Position numbers and translations under genes: made by a program. Below are positions 36,713 through 45,168 of a stretch of DNA of 64,000 bases, piece after piece. The notes under the pieces are model-generated. The model ran no database searches. It saw only the letters and a program-made list of their open reading frames with translations, and was not told where the DNA came from. The stretch is from Enterobacter pseudoroggenkampii (GTDB lineage Bacteria; Pseudomonadota; Gammaproteobacteria; Enterobacterales; Enterobacteriaceae), in contig NZ_JAPMLV010000001.1 of assembly GCF_026420145.1 (NCBI RefSeq), positions 1,674,001-1,738,000 of the forward strand, read 5' to 3'. Position 1 is the first letter of the stretch. Every line of letters begins with the position of its first letter.

Positions 36713-38236
36713 TTACTCCACCCTCACTTTAACCTTTGGCTTCGACAAAAGGATTTTTACCAACTCCTTAAAAGGAACAGGTTTGTAGAAGAAGTAGCCC
36801 TGTAAAAACGTGATGTTATTGCGGATGAGATAATCAAGCTGTTGCTGGGTTTCAACCCCTTCCGCAACAATACGGATTGACAGTTTTTTTGCCAGTTCCA
36901 GTACCGAATCCAGGATCAGGGTGGAATCCTCATTGGCATTCACTCTGGCAACAAAGCTTTGGTCGATTTTGATGTAATCAATGTGCAGGTCCTGCAGGTA
37001 GGACAGGCCAGAATATCCCGTTCCAAAATCATCCAGCGCGATTGCAAATCCGTTGTTATGCAGCTCATTCAGGGTCTTAACGAGATGTTCATCTACGTGG
37101 AGGGGCTCGCGCTCGGTCACCTCAACGACAAGGTTAAGATCCTGTTGCACAAAGCTGCGCTTGTAATTCAGGCACTCTTCAAAAAAGGTAGAGGAAACGA
37201 TATGAGATGCACTGAAGTTAATTCCTACATGGAATCCTTCCGGCAGCAGCGAAGAAATTGAATTCATCTGCATTGCAACCTGACGCATTAAGCTTTGGGT
37301 TAATGGAATAATTAACCCTGATTTTTCAGCAAGAGGAATAAACGACGCGGGAGAAATAAACCCGGATTGCGGATGCTTCCATCTGGCCAGCACCTCGACA
37401 CCGCGCAAGGTGCCCTCTTTTCCGCTCACGACGGGTTGGTAATAGGGAATAATTTCATTTCTGTAGATGGCAGTGCGCAGTGAATCTTCAGGCGATATAT
37501 CCTTAGAGAGATAGCGTTGCAGAAGATAAGCAGGAAGAGAGGAAATGAGCAGCAGAAATAACAGCACCCCACCGGCCTGGTCGAATAATCTCGTCAGGCT
37601 AAAAAGAGGCGGAGCGTTAAATTGAATCGCGAAGGGATAATCAGCGTCTTTTACCGTCAGTACATCTTTGTTTGCATGGGGTGCCGTCAACACATCGCCG
37701 GATTGGCCTAAACGACGATTGCCGACTTGCAGTGAATACGCCACGCCACGTAATGGCATATTCAGCGCATCCCGGATATGGCTGTCGCTGATGCTCACCA
37801 TGATTCGGCTTCCGGCATGGTTTGTCTGGTATAAGAGAACCGGCAGGCCGTTGACCGTACTTTTCGATGGAACAAGTAGCAATGATGCCTGAGGCAGCGC
37901 TGAGCCGTTAACCAGCAACACGCGATTTCCCGGTAAAGAGGAGCACCAGACCGCATCTTGTTTCAGAATAACGATCGTTCTCAGATGGGGTTGTAATGCC
38001 GCTTCAGTACCGAGCCGATACTGCCCTTCAGCATCACACTCATTCTCAGCAAGCTGCATTGCTATCTGGGTCGCATGACGAGCTTCTTTAAGAATGACGT
38101 TCATGTTTCGCACGACATAGTGCGCCCCTGCAAGGCTGTCAGCGCGTGCAGAATACCAAACCTGTAAATTGATGATAAAAACGCCCAGCATAAAAATTGC
38201 CGTGGCTGCAGCTAAGGAGATAGGTGCATGGCGCAT
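36713..38236 (-). CDS. c-di-GMP phosphodiesterase, CSS-motif sensor plus EAL domain
   Basis: A 507-residue protein like E. coli PdeB/C/D/G/N. A periplasmic CSS domain (about residues 35-220; the redox CSS at 97-99 and a partner Cys in NECDAEG near 66) is bounded by two spans (about 8-26 and 222-245). The EAL domain follows: EVLARWKHP (EAL equivalent), NFSASH, EVTERE, DDFGTGYSG, KIDQSFV and AEGVETQ are intact, so hydrolysis of c-di-GMP to pGpG is expected. In this family the periplasmic disulphide, controlled by DsbA/DsbB, regulates activity and stability. Confidence 0.88.
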   Translation of the reverse strand: MRHAPISLAAATAIFMLGVFIINLQVWYSARADSLAGAHYVVRNMNVILKEARHATQIAMQLAENECDAEGQYRLGTEAALQPHLRTIVILKQDAVWCSSLPGNRVLLVNGSALPQASLLLVPSKSTVNGLPVLLYQTNHAGSRIMVSISDSHIRDALNMPLRGVAYSLQVGNRRLGQSGDVLTAPHANKDVLTVKDADYPFAIQFNAPPLFSLTRLFDQAGGVLLFLLLISSLPAYLLQRYLSKDISPEDSLRTAIYRNEIIPYYQPVVSGKEGTLRGVEVLARWKHPQSGFISPASFIPLAEKSGLIIPLTQSLMRQVAMQMNSISSLLPEGFHVGINFSASHIVSSTFFEECLNYKRSFVQQDLNLVVEVTEREPLHVDEHLVKTLNELHNNGFAIALDDFGTGYSGLSYLQDLHIDYIKIDQSFVARVNANEDSTLILDSVLELAKKLSIRIVAEGVETQQQLDYLIRNNITFLQGYFFYKPVPFKELVKILLSKPKVKVRVE

Positions 38237-38396
38237 TCAGGGTTCTCGACTCGAGTGACGTTGCCGCTTCGGTGATGCTGAAGTGATTGAATTGTCTTCG
38301 TCTTAAGCATGGTTGATAAAGAAAGAAATACCATGTCAGGCGTCAGAAATTTTCCCGCAAACCAGGCTCCATCTTTGCACCTTCTCAAATGGGGAA

Positions 38397-38421
38397 ATAA
38401 AAAGGCCGCCGAACGGCAGCC
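38397..38421 (-). terminator. Intrinsic terminator of the small lipoprotein gene
   Basis: On the - strand GGCTGCC-GTTC-GGCGGCC is followed by TTTTTATTT, just beyond the stop of the gene at 38440. Confidence 0.75.
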
Positions 38422-38439
38422 CTGGTTGATACGTGCATA

Positions 38440-38649
38440 TTAGTATTGCTTTATTGTCTTGACCGGTGTTCTTTCTGACCAGTCAGGCCGCTCGCCTGCC
38501 ATGATTGCACGCTGTTGTGATGGCGTCACAGACTGCGTTATTTCAGGCATCGACTTGTATTCAGGTTGCTGAGGTGGGCTGAGAACCAGATCGGAGCTAC
38601 AGCCTGACAGTAGCAACACCGCCAGTAGCGAAGAATTAAGCTTGAACAC
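38440..38649 (-). CDS. Small putative lipoprotein
   Basis: A 69-residue protein with a lipoprotein signal ending LLLSGC (Cys about residue 16) and a Pro/Gln-rich mature part. The GTG at 38649 is placed six bases after AAGGGG; a TTG five codons earlier precedes that site and is unlikely. Followed by its own terminator. No family recognised. Confidence 0.65.
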   Translation of the reverse strand: MFKLNSSLLAVLLLSGCSSDLVLSPPQQPEYKSMPEITQSVTPSQQRAIMAGERPDWSERTPVKTIKQY

Positions 38650-38938
38650 GTTAACCCCTTCCAATGGGATAAAAGTTACAGAAAAAGCGTGGTGTCGGTT
38701 CTATCCCGGTGACTTTTCTTTGTTATACAACATCACTCGCCTGGCTACCGGCCATAGATTCACCACGCAGATAACCCCACAAGGATATATTTACTCGAGC
38801 AATAAGCGCAACGCTTTGTTTTCCCTGTCCACCAGTGAAAAAAGGTGTCAGGAAAGCAGAGTACGCTTCTGGTATCGACGATGTTTATGCTAAAACCGCT
38901 GGTATATTTCTTTTGATAAAAGCTATGAGGGAAGTTGA

Positions 38939-39349
38939 ATGGTGACGGTTGAGGAATTAAAAATGAAATACCCGGGCGCACAGGCCTGGCAAATGGGTGA
39001 CCGCCCGGAACTGGCAAACGAGCTTGCGAACCTGATTAAAAAAGGGCTCAAAACGGCCACCTGCGGATCTTTTGCCTCGTACTCGCAGGATGTGTCTGCT
39101 CCACGGATAGGAAGCTACAACATAATCCTTGATGGTCAGAATGTCCCGGTCTGTGTGATCCGGCTGGTTTCCATGCGACTGGTGCGTTTTTGCGATGTTA
39201 ATGAGGAATTCGCTCGTAAAGAGAGTGAAGGTGATTTAAGCCTTGAATACTGGCAGAAAGAGCATCAGCGATTTTTCTTCCGCGAAGGCCATTTTTCTGA
39301 AGATATGGAACTGGTCGCAGAAGAATTTGAATTGGTTGAGGTGCTGTAA
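38939..39349 (+). CDS. ASCH-domain protein
   Basis: A 136-residue ASCH-fold (PUA-like) protein. Typical positions include LANLIKKGLKTATCGSF (about 28-44) and a C-terminal EGHFSEDMELVAEEFELV. Some ASCH proteins bind RNA, and YqfB of E. coli is an N4-acetylcytidine amidohydrolase; this member belongs to the larger DUF984-type group, whose function is unclear. GAGGGA precedes the ATG. Confidence 0.8.
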   Translation: MVTVEELKMKYPGAQAWQMGDRPELANELANLIKKGLKTATCGSFASYSQDVSAPRIGSYNIILDGQNVPVCVIRLVSMRLVRFCDVNEEFARKESEGDLSLEYWQKEHQRFFFREGHFSEDMELVAEEFELVEVL

Positions 39350-39382
39350 GCGGAGATAAAGTGCCAGAGGTGTATCTGTTAC

Positions 39383-39898
39383 TTAAGCAGGCTTACCAAT
39401 ATTAAGCTCATAGACTACGCATTCCGTATCGTAATGCTGCTCTATTGCTTTATAAGTCATACCTAACCTTTTCATAACACGCTGCGATGCGATATTTTCG
39501 GGATCGGCCACGGCCACCAGATAAGATGCTCCCACCCGTTCTACAGCATAATCAACGATCGCTTTCGCTGCCTCTGTAGCATAGCCTTTGCCATTGTGTT
39601 CAGGAACGAGGCGCCAGCCAATCTCTAATGGTGCACCCTCCACGTTTGCCAGGTGCTGGAGGCATGCTGCACCAACGATCGCACCAGAAGATTTCTCTCT
39701 GATAGCCCACCACGAGAAGTGATACTTATCCCAGCGAGCCTGCACCCTTCTGATGCCCTCCCAGGTTTCTTCGGGCGTTTTAACGATACCCTTATTGATA
39801 TAGCGCATCACCTCAGCATCACTATCCATTACCCTTAAGCCTTCATAATGTGAATCATTATAGGGTTCCAGGATTAAGCGGACCGTTTCTACATTCAT
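39383..39898 (-). CDS. GNAT acetyltransferase, RimJ/RimL type
   Basis: A 171-residue GNAT of the acetyltransf_3 class. The N-terminal ETVRLILEPYNDSHYEGL and the acetyl-CoA motif VPEHNGKGYATEAAKAIVDYA (about residues 96-116) are characteristic, followed by NIASQRVMKRLGM. Members acetylate ribosomal-protein N-termini or small amines; the substrate here is unknown. Convergent with the ASCH gene. Confidence 0.85.
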   Translation of the reverse strand: MNVETVRLILEPYNDSHYEGLRVMDSDAEVMRYINKGIVKTPEETWEGIRRVQARWDKYHFSWWAIREKSSGAIVGAACLQHLANVEGAPLEIGWRLVPEHNGKGYATEAAKAIVDYAVERVGASYLVAVADPENIASQRVMKRLGMTYKAIEQHYDTECVVYELNIGKPA

Positions 39899-39992
39899 CT
39901 TAAATTCCTCTTACATTAAGCCAGTGCCTTCATTGAACTCGTCCCGATAAAACACCATGACGCCGGAGGTAGCTTATTGGAATCGTTTTAAT

Positions 39993-40709
39993 CTAGTAGA
40001 ATTCAACTTTCGTATGCGCTGTCATTGAAACTGGTTTCGGCGCCGGATTACCTGCGTTCTGTACTGTGGCATTACATATTTCAGGTACAAGCATTTCGTT
40101 ATAATGACAAGAACTGGTTGCTGTATACCCCTCCGAGAAAACTGATGAGTTTATTAGTTTATAATCAAGAGGCTTTCTTTTTTTATCAACATAAGATATT
40201 TCATTTTTAGACATAACGCTTTCTGAACTATAAAATTCAGAGCGCGTCAAATTATCGTCTTCATCATAAAAATGTTCAGATATTTTTTTACCTAAAAAAT
40301 AGGTGTCTTTAATTAATCCATTCGGGTAAAGAGTGTAACGCAACTCGTCACCGTTTTCATTTTTACTCAAAATGTGACATTTTTCATCAAGTTGTATTGA
40401 GAGAGGCTTGCCATCTCTATGGCCAATAAGACTTCCATTTGTATATTTTAGAATGGTTTCATGTCCAGAAGAAACATTATCAAGATTTAAGCTATCAACA
40501 CAACCATTTTTATCCAGTCTGATGGAGATTTTATAAGTGATTTCTCCATTCTCCTCAACATCAGTATCTAAGGATTTAACAGCCCCCTTAACTGGATTAA
40601 AATCAAACATAGTCGATAAATTATAAAGTAGAGGTATGTAGTGATTTTCTGCAAAAGCCATGCTTGAAAATAAGGAAGTACAAAGGAAAAGAGTAGAAGT
40701 TTTTATCAT
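39993..40709 (-). CDS. Hypothetical secreted protein at the prophage boundary
   Basis: About 238 residues with a signal peptide (to SSMAFA, about residue 20) and an AT-rich mature part containing several Asp/Asn-rich turn segments (DEDDNLTRSEF, YPNGLIKDTYF) reminiscent of MORN/toxin_antitoxin-like YD turns. ATG 40709 lacks a good ribosome site; an in-frame TTG at 40727 has GAGGGT upstream and overlaps the end of the tail-gene remnant. That coupling suggests it is a prophage cargo (moron) gene. No family recognised. Confidence 0.55.
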   Translation of the reverse strand: MIKTSTLFLCTSLFSSMAFAENHYIPLLYNLSTMFDFNPVKGAVKSLDTDVEENGEITYKISIRLDKNGCVDSLNLDNVSSGHETILKYTNGSLIGHRDGKPLSIQLDEKCHILSKNENGDELRYTLYPNGLIKDTYFLGKKISEHFYDEDDNLTRSEFYSSESVMSKNEISYVDKKRKPLDYKLINSSVFSEGYTATSSCHYNEMLVPEICNATVQNAGNPAPKPVSMTAHTKVEFY

Positions 40710-40723
40710 TTTTAAATCTAAGC

Positions 40724-40903
40724 TCAAGTTACCCTCAAATTAAGTAAGCTCATTACAGCATGCTTACTGCTAATCTTCAACATTGATACTGGCGGAGATG
40801 ATTGCACCACAACTGCGCCGTTTGCCGTAAAGTCGCTATCGTATCCAAACGTCTGAACGCTACCCTTTATCACGTATCGGCGCCAGATTTCACGCAGCCG
40901 TAA
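40724..40903 (-). pseudogene. C-terminal remnant of a phage structural (probably tail) gene
   Basis: A 59-codon open stretch without a start reads REIWRRYVIKGSVQTFGYD, then GAVVVQSSPP, and stops at 40724. It has the look of the C-terminus of a lambdoid tail or tip protein, but I cannot name the gene with certainty. It is joined directly, in another frame, to the truncated terminase gene at about 40903-40912, marking a deletion that removed the head and tail region. Confidence 0.4.
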
Positions 40904-41484
40904 AACGTGCTGGCCTGAATCAGTCCATACAGCGCCGCAAGCTCTGGCTTTTCACGCACCGCCTTCACGAACTGCTGGTAGACGAACTTGAACACTTCTG
41001 GCGTCGTCGTTACATCGATGCCATTTCGCAGCCCATCGACCTTATAACGCATACGGGCGATGATTTTTCGCCAGGCCTGCTGCGCTTTGGCAGCCGCCAT
41101 GACGTCCAGCTCATCCACCATCGCGTTACCAATTTTGAAACCAACTATCGAGCCGGGCTTCTCCATCGAGCGGCAGATGGTTGTCCCGCGGTAGCGCCAT
41201 CCCTCGTAGAAGTGAACTTCTTTGTTCCCCTCGTTGATTTTGACGCTCAGCCCCCAGTCAAAGGCCACCTCTTCAATCGTCGGGTAGAAGATGTCACGGA
41301 TCTGCGGATATGTTGGCGCGAAATAGCCCTGGTTGATTTTAGGGTGCTCCCACATCCCCTTACAGATGCCGCTATAACCCACCCACGTCTTACCGGAACC
41401 GAACCCGGCAACATAGGCTTTGAATTTATGCTGCATTGCCAAGAACCGAGCTTGAGGGATATTAAGTGTCGGGCTGATCCCCAT
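40870..41484 (-). pseudogene. Phage terminase large subunit, N-terminal 190 residues only
   Basis: The first ~190 residues of a terminase large subunit (Terminase_6 type), with Walker A GFGSGKTW at about residues 28-35 and acidic VDELDVMAAAK (Walker B region) near 119. After LIQAST the frame runs through 11 unrelated codons to a stop, versus about 450-480 residues in intact proteins. The nuclease domain is lost. It overlaps the small-subunit gene by 23 bases, the native arrangement. Confidence 0.82.
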
Positions 41485-42451
41485 CGTCCGCCCTCGCGTC
41501 CACTACGTTGATATTGATTTGAACTGGAGTTGGCTCGTCATCGTCACCATCACCCGCCAGCTCCTTGCGGAGTTTCTCGACCTCAAGCTGCCGGCGTTCG
41601 ATTTCGATCTGCTGCAGACGCTGTGCAAACTCGCTATCAGCAAGGCCAAGGCGCTTCATTACCGCTTCGAACATACGCTCGCGGCTTATTGCTGTGATTT
41701 CGATGCCATTTTTGCCGACCTTCACGCCTGAATAAGCGAGCCGTGAGACTGGAGGAAGTTTGCGAGTATCAGGGAAATAAGGCTGGCCGATGCCGTCACC
41801 GTTGCAGCGCGGGCATTCTGGGTTTGGTTCTCGGTTATGGTCGTAACCATAGCCGCCAGTATCCTGCGGCAGCCTGGCACCTTCCCTTCCCTCGACTTTT
41901 GCCGTTTCCTCATCAAACTCAACTGCATCGCGCCACTGGTAATGGTGACCGAAGCCCCAGCAGTAACGACACGCGCCGCGACGATACTGTGAAAGCTGGT
42001 TTGCATCGAAAGTGGCGAGCTGCCACATCTGCGCCAGGACTTCATCGGCACTGCCAAGCGTGCGCACAATGGAGGCTTTCTGCTGCTTCGCAATGGCCTG
42101 GGCAACGTTAGGATTCGCTATGAGCTGACGACCATAATTTGGGTCGCTATAACCAGCACGTGCAGCTGCGGCTGTGGCGTTATTGTCCTTCAGGTATTCA
42201 GCAATAAAGCGCTTTACCTTCGCGCTTAACTTTATGTCCACCAGCACTTCTGCGCTTTGTTCGTTCTGCGCAGTGCACATTTTTTTCTGCGCAGTTTTTT
42301 GCGCAGTTTGCGCAGAAGTTTTTTTGATATATCGACGGGCGGTAGCGTAATTCAGTCCCTGCGCTTCACACCATTCCTTAGGTGATACGCCGGTTTCGGC
42401 ATGTTCGGACAGGAACCGTTGCTGAAGCAAGCCCCAGTCCGGTTTCGTCAT
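41462..42451 (-). CDS. Phage terminase small subunit
   Basis: A 329-residue DNA-packaging protein. The N-terminus has a helix-turn-helix (VSPKEWCEAQGLNYATARRYIK, about 22-44), the middle a Terminase_2 domain (AEYLKDNNATAAAARAGYSDP), and there is a zinc-finger-like pair CRYCWGFG / CPRCNGDG near residues 164-216. It would recognise the pac/cos site for packaging, but with the large subunit broken it has no obvious role now. Confidence 0.8.
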   Translation of the reverse strand: MTKPDWGLLQQRFLSEHAETGVSPKEWCEAQGLNYATARRYIKKTSAQTAQKTAQKKMCTAQNEQSAEVLVDIKLSAKVKRFIAEYLKDNNATAAAARAGYSDPNYGRQLIANPNVAQAIAKQQKASIVRTLGSADEVLAQMWQLATFDANQLSQYRRGACRYCWGFGHHYQWRDAVEFDEETAKVEGREGARLPQDTGGYGYDHNREPNPECPRCNGDGIGQPYFPDTRKLPPVSRLAYSGVKVGKNGIEITAISRERMFEAVMKRLGLADSEFAQRLQQIEIERRQLEVEKLRKELAGDGDDDEPTPVQININVVDARADDGDQPDT

Positions 42452-42570
42452 TTTTTATACCTTTACTAAAATTTTGATGGGTTATGCCGATATAAATCAA
42501 TGGAAAGGGCAATGAAAAAAATTTAATTTTTGTCGGTAAGACTTGTAGCGTAAACACAAAAGGAAAATTT

Positions 42571-42879
42571 ATGACTTGGGTAACAATTTTTGATGGCGTG
42601 GTTATGGGTGATCACATCAAGGTTCAGCGGTATGTTGATGAAGATTCTGAAGAAGATTACCCTGTCAGAGTGAAAGCCACAGATAAAAACCCTCCACAGA
42701 TTACCCCACCTATTGTTGAAGAAGGAGCCATTATGATTCCTTTGCCTCCGCACAATCCTAATCATAGATTCACATTTGATTATGACAATATCAATGATAT
42801 GTATAACAAATTCGCAAGCGATTCAGGGAGAGACACGGAATTCACAGATGCTTTAGAAAAAGCCATTTTAGGAAACTAA
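42571..42879 (+). CDS. Hypothetical 102-residue protein, reversed within the prophage
   Basis: An AT-rich ORF on the opposite strand to the phage late genes, with AAAGGAAAATTT before the ATG. The product is acidic (DEDSEEDYP; TFDYDNINDMYNKF) and has no recognised family. Orientation and composition suggest a cargo gene inserted between terminase and lysis genes. Confidence 0.6.
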   Translation: MTWVTIFDGVVMGDHIKVQRYVDEDSEEDYPVRVKATDKNPPQITPPIVEEGAIMIPLPPHNPNHRFTFDYDNINDMYNKFASDSGRDTEFTDALEKAILGN

Positions 42880-42982
42880 AACTAATAAAATATTATAGCC
42901 ATCACCACGTATTATCTCTTGATGATGGCTATAAAACCGCCTTCAGACGGTTTGTAATGAAAGCAATGTGTGCGGTAACCAC

Positions 42983-43282
42983 TTAAGAATAATTTTTCTT
43001 AAAATGACGATCGCAGTATTCATCAGATGTTGCTACCTGAAGTGGTCCAGGGTTGGGCGATAATTGAACCTGCCGTTGGAACCCAGAACTTTGTTCGCTT
43101 TGCCAGTCAAAATCAATTTTATCAACGATATAGACGTTACCCCCATCTTCCTGCTTTACTATAATCTTATCAACAAAGAAAGGATGGGCACTTTTATCAG
43201 TATAAACTTCATATCGAATACAGACGTCATTTTTATCATACAGGTAAGTTTTTTCTAGGGTTAACCGCACATTCTGGCTCAT
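42983..43282 (-). CDS. Hypothetical 99-residue protein
   Basis: An AT-rich ORF with GGAGATGTGAC before its ATG. It lacks a signal peptide and has a predicted beta-rich sequence. It sits between terminase and Rz, where lambdoid phages often carry small unrelated genes. No family recognised. Confidence 0.55.
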   Translation of the reverse strand: MSQNVRLTLEKTYLYDKNDVCIRYEVYTDKSAHPFFVDKIIVKQEDGGNVYIVDKIDFDWQSEQSSGFQRQVQLSPNPGPLQVATSDEYCDRHFKKNYS

Positions 43283-43416
43283 GTCACATCTCCATTGGAA
43301 TGAGACGATACTTTAGCGCCATAATTATATTTTTTACAAACACATTACGCTTAAAATATGGCATTGATCAATGTCCTCTTCAGAAAAACTACGGAATAAT
43401 CCGCATAATCGGTTAG

Positions 43417-43878
43417 CTATCTAAGGCACTGAATATTGATGTAATCCTGCAGATAGCCGACCTGCTTCGTCACAGTAGTGATTCGTTCTCTGAGGGTGAA
43501 ATAATCCCGTTCAGCGGAGTCAGTAAGTCTGGGGGTGGAAGCATCGCCCAGGCCGCCGGTGCTGGCCGTTCCGTTCGCGGGACATCTTGCGTTGACGTGC
43601 AGCCCACACTTGCCAGAGCTAACACAACGCTGCAGATCTTCAAGCTGAGATTTCGCATCAGCTAATTCCTTCGTGTATTTAGCATCCAGTGCAGCGACAT
43701 CTCGCTGCCGGGTCTGCATATCTTTGATGGTGGCGTTCGCCAAGCTGAGTTTATCAGTCGCCTTATCGCGCTGCTCTTTGTATGTGATGGCGTTGTCGCG
43801 GTAGTGATTGATCGCACAAGCCATGGAAACCAGCAGGCAGATAACGACAGTGCAGATGATGCCTGTTAATCGGCTCAT
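43417..43878 (-). CDS. Rz: Phage inner-membrane spanin Rz
   Basis: A 153-residue inner-membrane spanin with an N-terminal anchor (about residues 4-22) and a coiled-coil periplasmic domain (about 28-90). With Rz1 it spans the periplasm and fuses inner and outer membranes at lysis. The ATG at 43878 lies three bases past the endolysin stop. Rz1 is nested inside it in another frame, the classic lambdoid arrangement. Confidence 0.88.
   Translation of the reverse strand: MSRLTGIICTVVICLLVSMACAINHYRDNAITYKEQRDKATDKLSLANATIKDMQTRQRDVAALDAKYTKELADAKSQLEDLQRCVSSGKCGLHVNARCPANGTASTGGLGDASTPRLTDSAERDYFTLRERITTVTKQVGYLQDYINIQCLR
43470..43658 (-). CDS. Rz1: Phage outer-membrane lipoprotein spanin Rz1, nested in Rz
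   Basis: A 62-residue Pro-rich lipoprotein with lipobox LASVGC (Cys about residue 20), encoded entirely within Rz in a different frame. It is the outer-membrane half of the two-component spanin. Confidence 0.85.
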   Translation of the reverse strand: MRNLSLKICSVVLALASVGCTSTQDVPRTERPAPAAWAMLPPPDLLTPLNGIISPSENESLL

Positions 43879-43880
43879 TT

Positions 43881-44321
43881 CTAACCCCACTCGCAGACTT
43901 CGCGCTCAATCTCGCGTCGAGTGATCAAACCCTTCCACTGTTTTCCACCGGCATTCAATTTCTTCAGCAGCGTCGATCTGTTAAACGCTCCAGTTCCCAC
44001 GTTGTAAGTGAAGGAGTAAAGTGCGGCACGAGTGGTTTCGGGAACATGGACCTTTATCAACGGGTCGATAGCTACAGCGACCTTGCGCAGGTCGGATTGA
44101 AGCAAAGCATCACATTCTTTATCGGTGTAGCGGTAGCCGCGGCGAATATCAGCGCCAGTGTGCCCGTCACAAACAGTCCAGACACCAACTACGTCTTGAT
44201 AAGCGTAATAGCGTCTTCCTTCAAGTCCATCCGCATTGCCCAGCATCACAGCTGCAATAGTGATTGCGCTGGCTCCGCCAACAACGGCGCCCACCAGCTT
44301 ATTTCGGAGTGTCGGGTTCAT
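43881..44321 (-). CDS. R: SAR endolysin (lysozyme R, P21 type), internally shortened
   Basis: A 146-residue T4-lysozyme-fold muramidase with an uncleaved signal-anchor-release segment (about residues 8-27). The catalytic triad spacing is intact: Glu34 in GLEGRRY, Asp43 in YQDVVG and Thr49. It lacks about 16 residues between LLKKLNA and GGKQWKGL that contain the ACDQLRRW region in P21 R (165 aa) and close relatives. The deletion is in frame, so an altered or inactive enzyme may be produced. It overlaps the holin by 23 bases and stops three bases before Rz. Confidence 0.85.
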   Translation of the reverse strand: MNPTLRNKLVGAVVGGASAITIAAVMLGNADGLEGRRYYAYQDVVGVWTVCDGHTGADIRRGYRYTDKECDALLQSDLRKVAVAIDPLIKVHVPETTRAALYSFTYNVGTGAFNRSTLLKKLNAGGKQWKGLITRREIEREVCEWG

Positions 44322-44523
44322 CTCGGCTCCTGCTGCGGCGGTTGTCTTCGCGGATTTTGAAATAGAGGTTTGTCAGGTACGTCATCACTGCAATGATGAT
44401 ACCCACCAGCACGCCGATAGCGTTCCACTGCTCGGGGCTATAGGCATTCAGCATACCGTTTAGGATGCTACCGGCTGAAGCGCCATATGCAGCACCTGTG
44501 GTTATTTTGTCCATGCGATACAT
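44299..44523 (-). CDS. S: Pinholin S, P21 type with dual start
   Basis: A 74-residue holin with two spans (about residues 11-27 and 36-54) and a charged C-terminal tail. It begins [10 protein letters not shown]: the Met1/Met4 pair repeats the dual-start motif of P21 S, in which the longer product is antiholin and the shorter is the pinholin that depolarises the membrane and releases SAR endolysins. TGAGAG precedes the first ATG. Confidence 0.85.
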   Translation of the reverse strand: MYRMDKITTGAAYGASAGSILNGMLNAYSPEQWNAIGVLVGIIIAVMTYLTNLYFKIREDNRRSRSRDEPDTPK

Positions 44524-44638
44524 GCTCTCACCTCGCGATGCTGCGGGTGTTGAATGTTTGAAGATGATTAGCCGTAATGACTAAAGCTGAGAGTGTGTTC
44601 TACCGATATTGATATGAACATTTAATCTGGGAAATTTT

Positions 44639-45010
44639 ATGCAGACAGTATCTACTTACAAAGATCTTGCAAAAGCAATAGCCTGTGATTCAAACAAAAT
44701 TGAAGTCACTGGTGATATCACCAAGGGAACGGTAAAAATCGTGGCCAGTGGCGCGGTTTCCTGGGCAATTGCTATCGGCGCAATCAGCATCGCATACGCT
44801 GCATTTGTTATGACGCCTGCGACGGGGGGAACTAGCTCAACTTTATCATTAATGTTTGCACCGGCAGCTGTTGCCAGCATTGGATTACCAGCAACTACCG
44901 CAGCAATTGCAATTGTAACTGGCGCAGGATCCTTAACGGCGATTAAAAACTTAAGGAAATATAAGGTTGAATCTCTTGAAGATGGTAAAGCTATTTTAGT
45001 TAAAAAATAG
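44639..45010 (+). CDS. Hypothetical glycine/alanine-rich membrane protein, reversed within the prophage
   Basis: A 123-residue ORF opposite to the phage late genes. It has a soluble start (about 1-25), two hydrophobic Gly/Ala-rich segments (about 32-58 and 66-100) and a short basic C-terminus. The pattern resembles small membrane-active or superinfection-exclusion proteins, but no family is recognised. It lies between the holin gene and the Q-proximal terminator, a typical place for lysogenic-conversion genes. Confidence 0.6.
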   Translation: MQTVSTYKDLAKAIACDSNKIEVTGDITKGTVKIVASGAVSWAIAIGAISIAYAAFVMTPATGGTSSTLSLMFAPAAVASIGLPATTAAIAIVTGAGSLTAIKNLRKYKVESLEDGKAILVKK

Positions 45011-45053
45011 TTTCATGAGTTCCTAGCTGGTGTACAGAGTTGTTTTGAAGGTA

Positions 45054-45074
45054 TAAAAAAAGCCCCACGGGGCT
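45054..45074 (-). terminator. Intrinsic terminator downstream of Q, possible tR'-like site
   Basis: On the - strand AGCCCC-GT-GGGGCT is followed by seven Ts. It lies about 95 bases downstream of the antiterminator gene and upstream of the lysis genes, where lambdoid phages place the late terminator that Q overrides. Confidence 0.75.
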
Positions 45075-45168
45075 AACCGCAGGGCTTTAAACGAAGGCAA
45101 TAACCCATCGTTAGGGCAAAATTACCACAGATTCGGGAAAAGTAAATAGCTCACGATAAATTCATACC

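Noticed and set aside
32700..41000. A left attachment site (attL) copy of the ttcA 5' core
   Set aside because: I looked for AATACAACCTGAAC or its complement and saw none, so no att site is annotated on the left.
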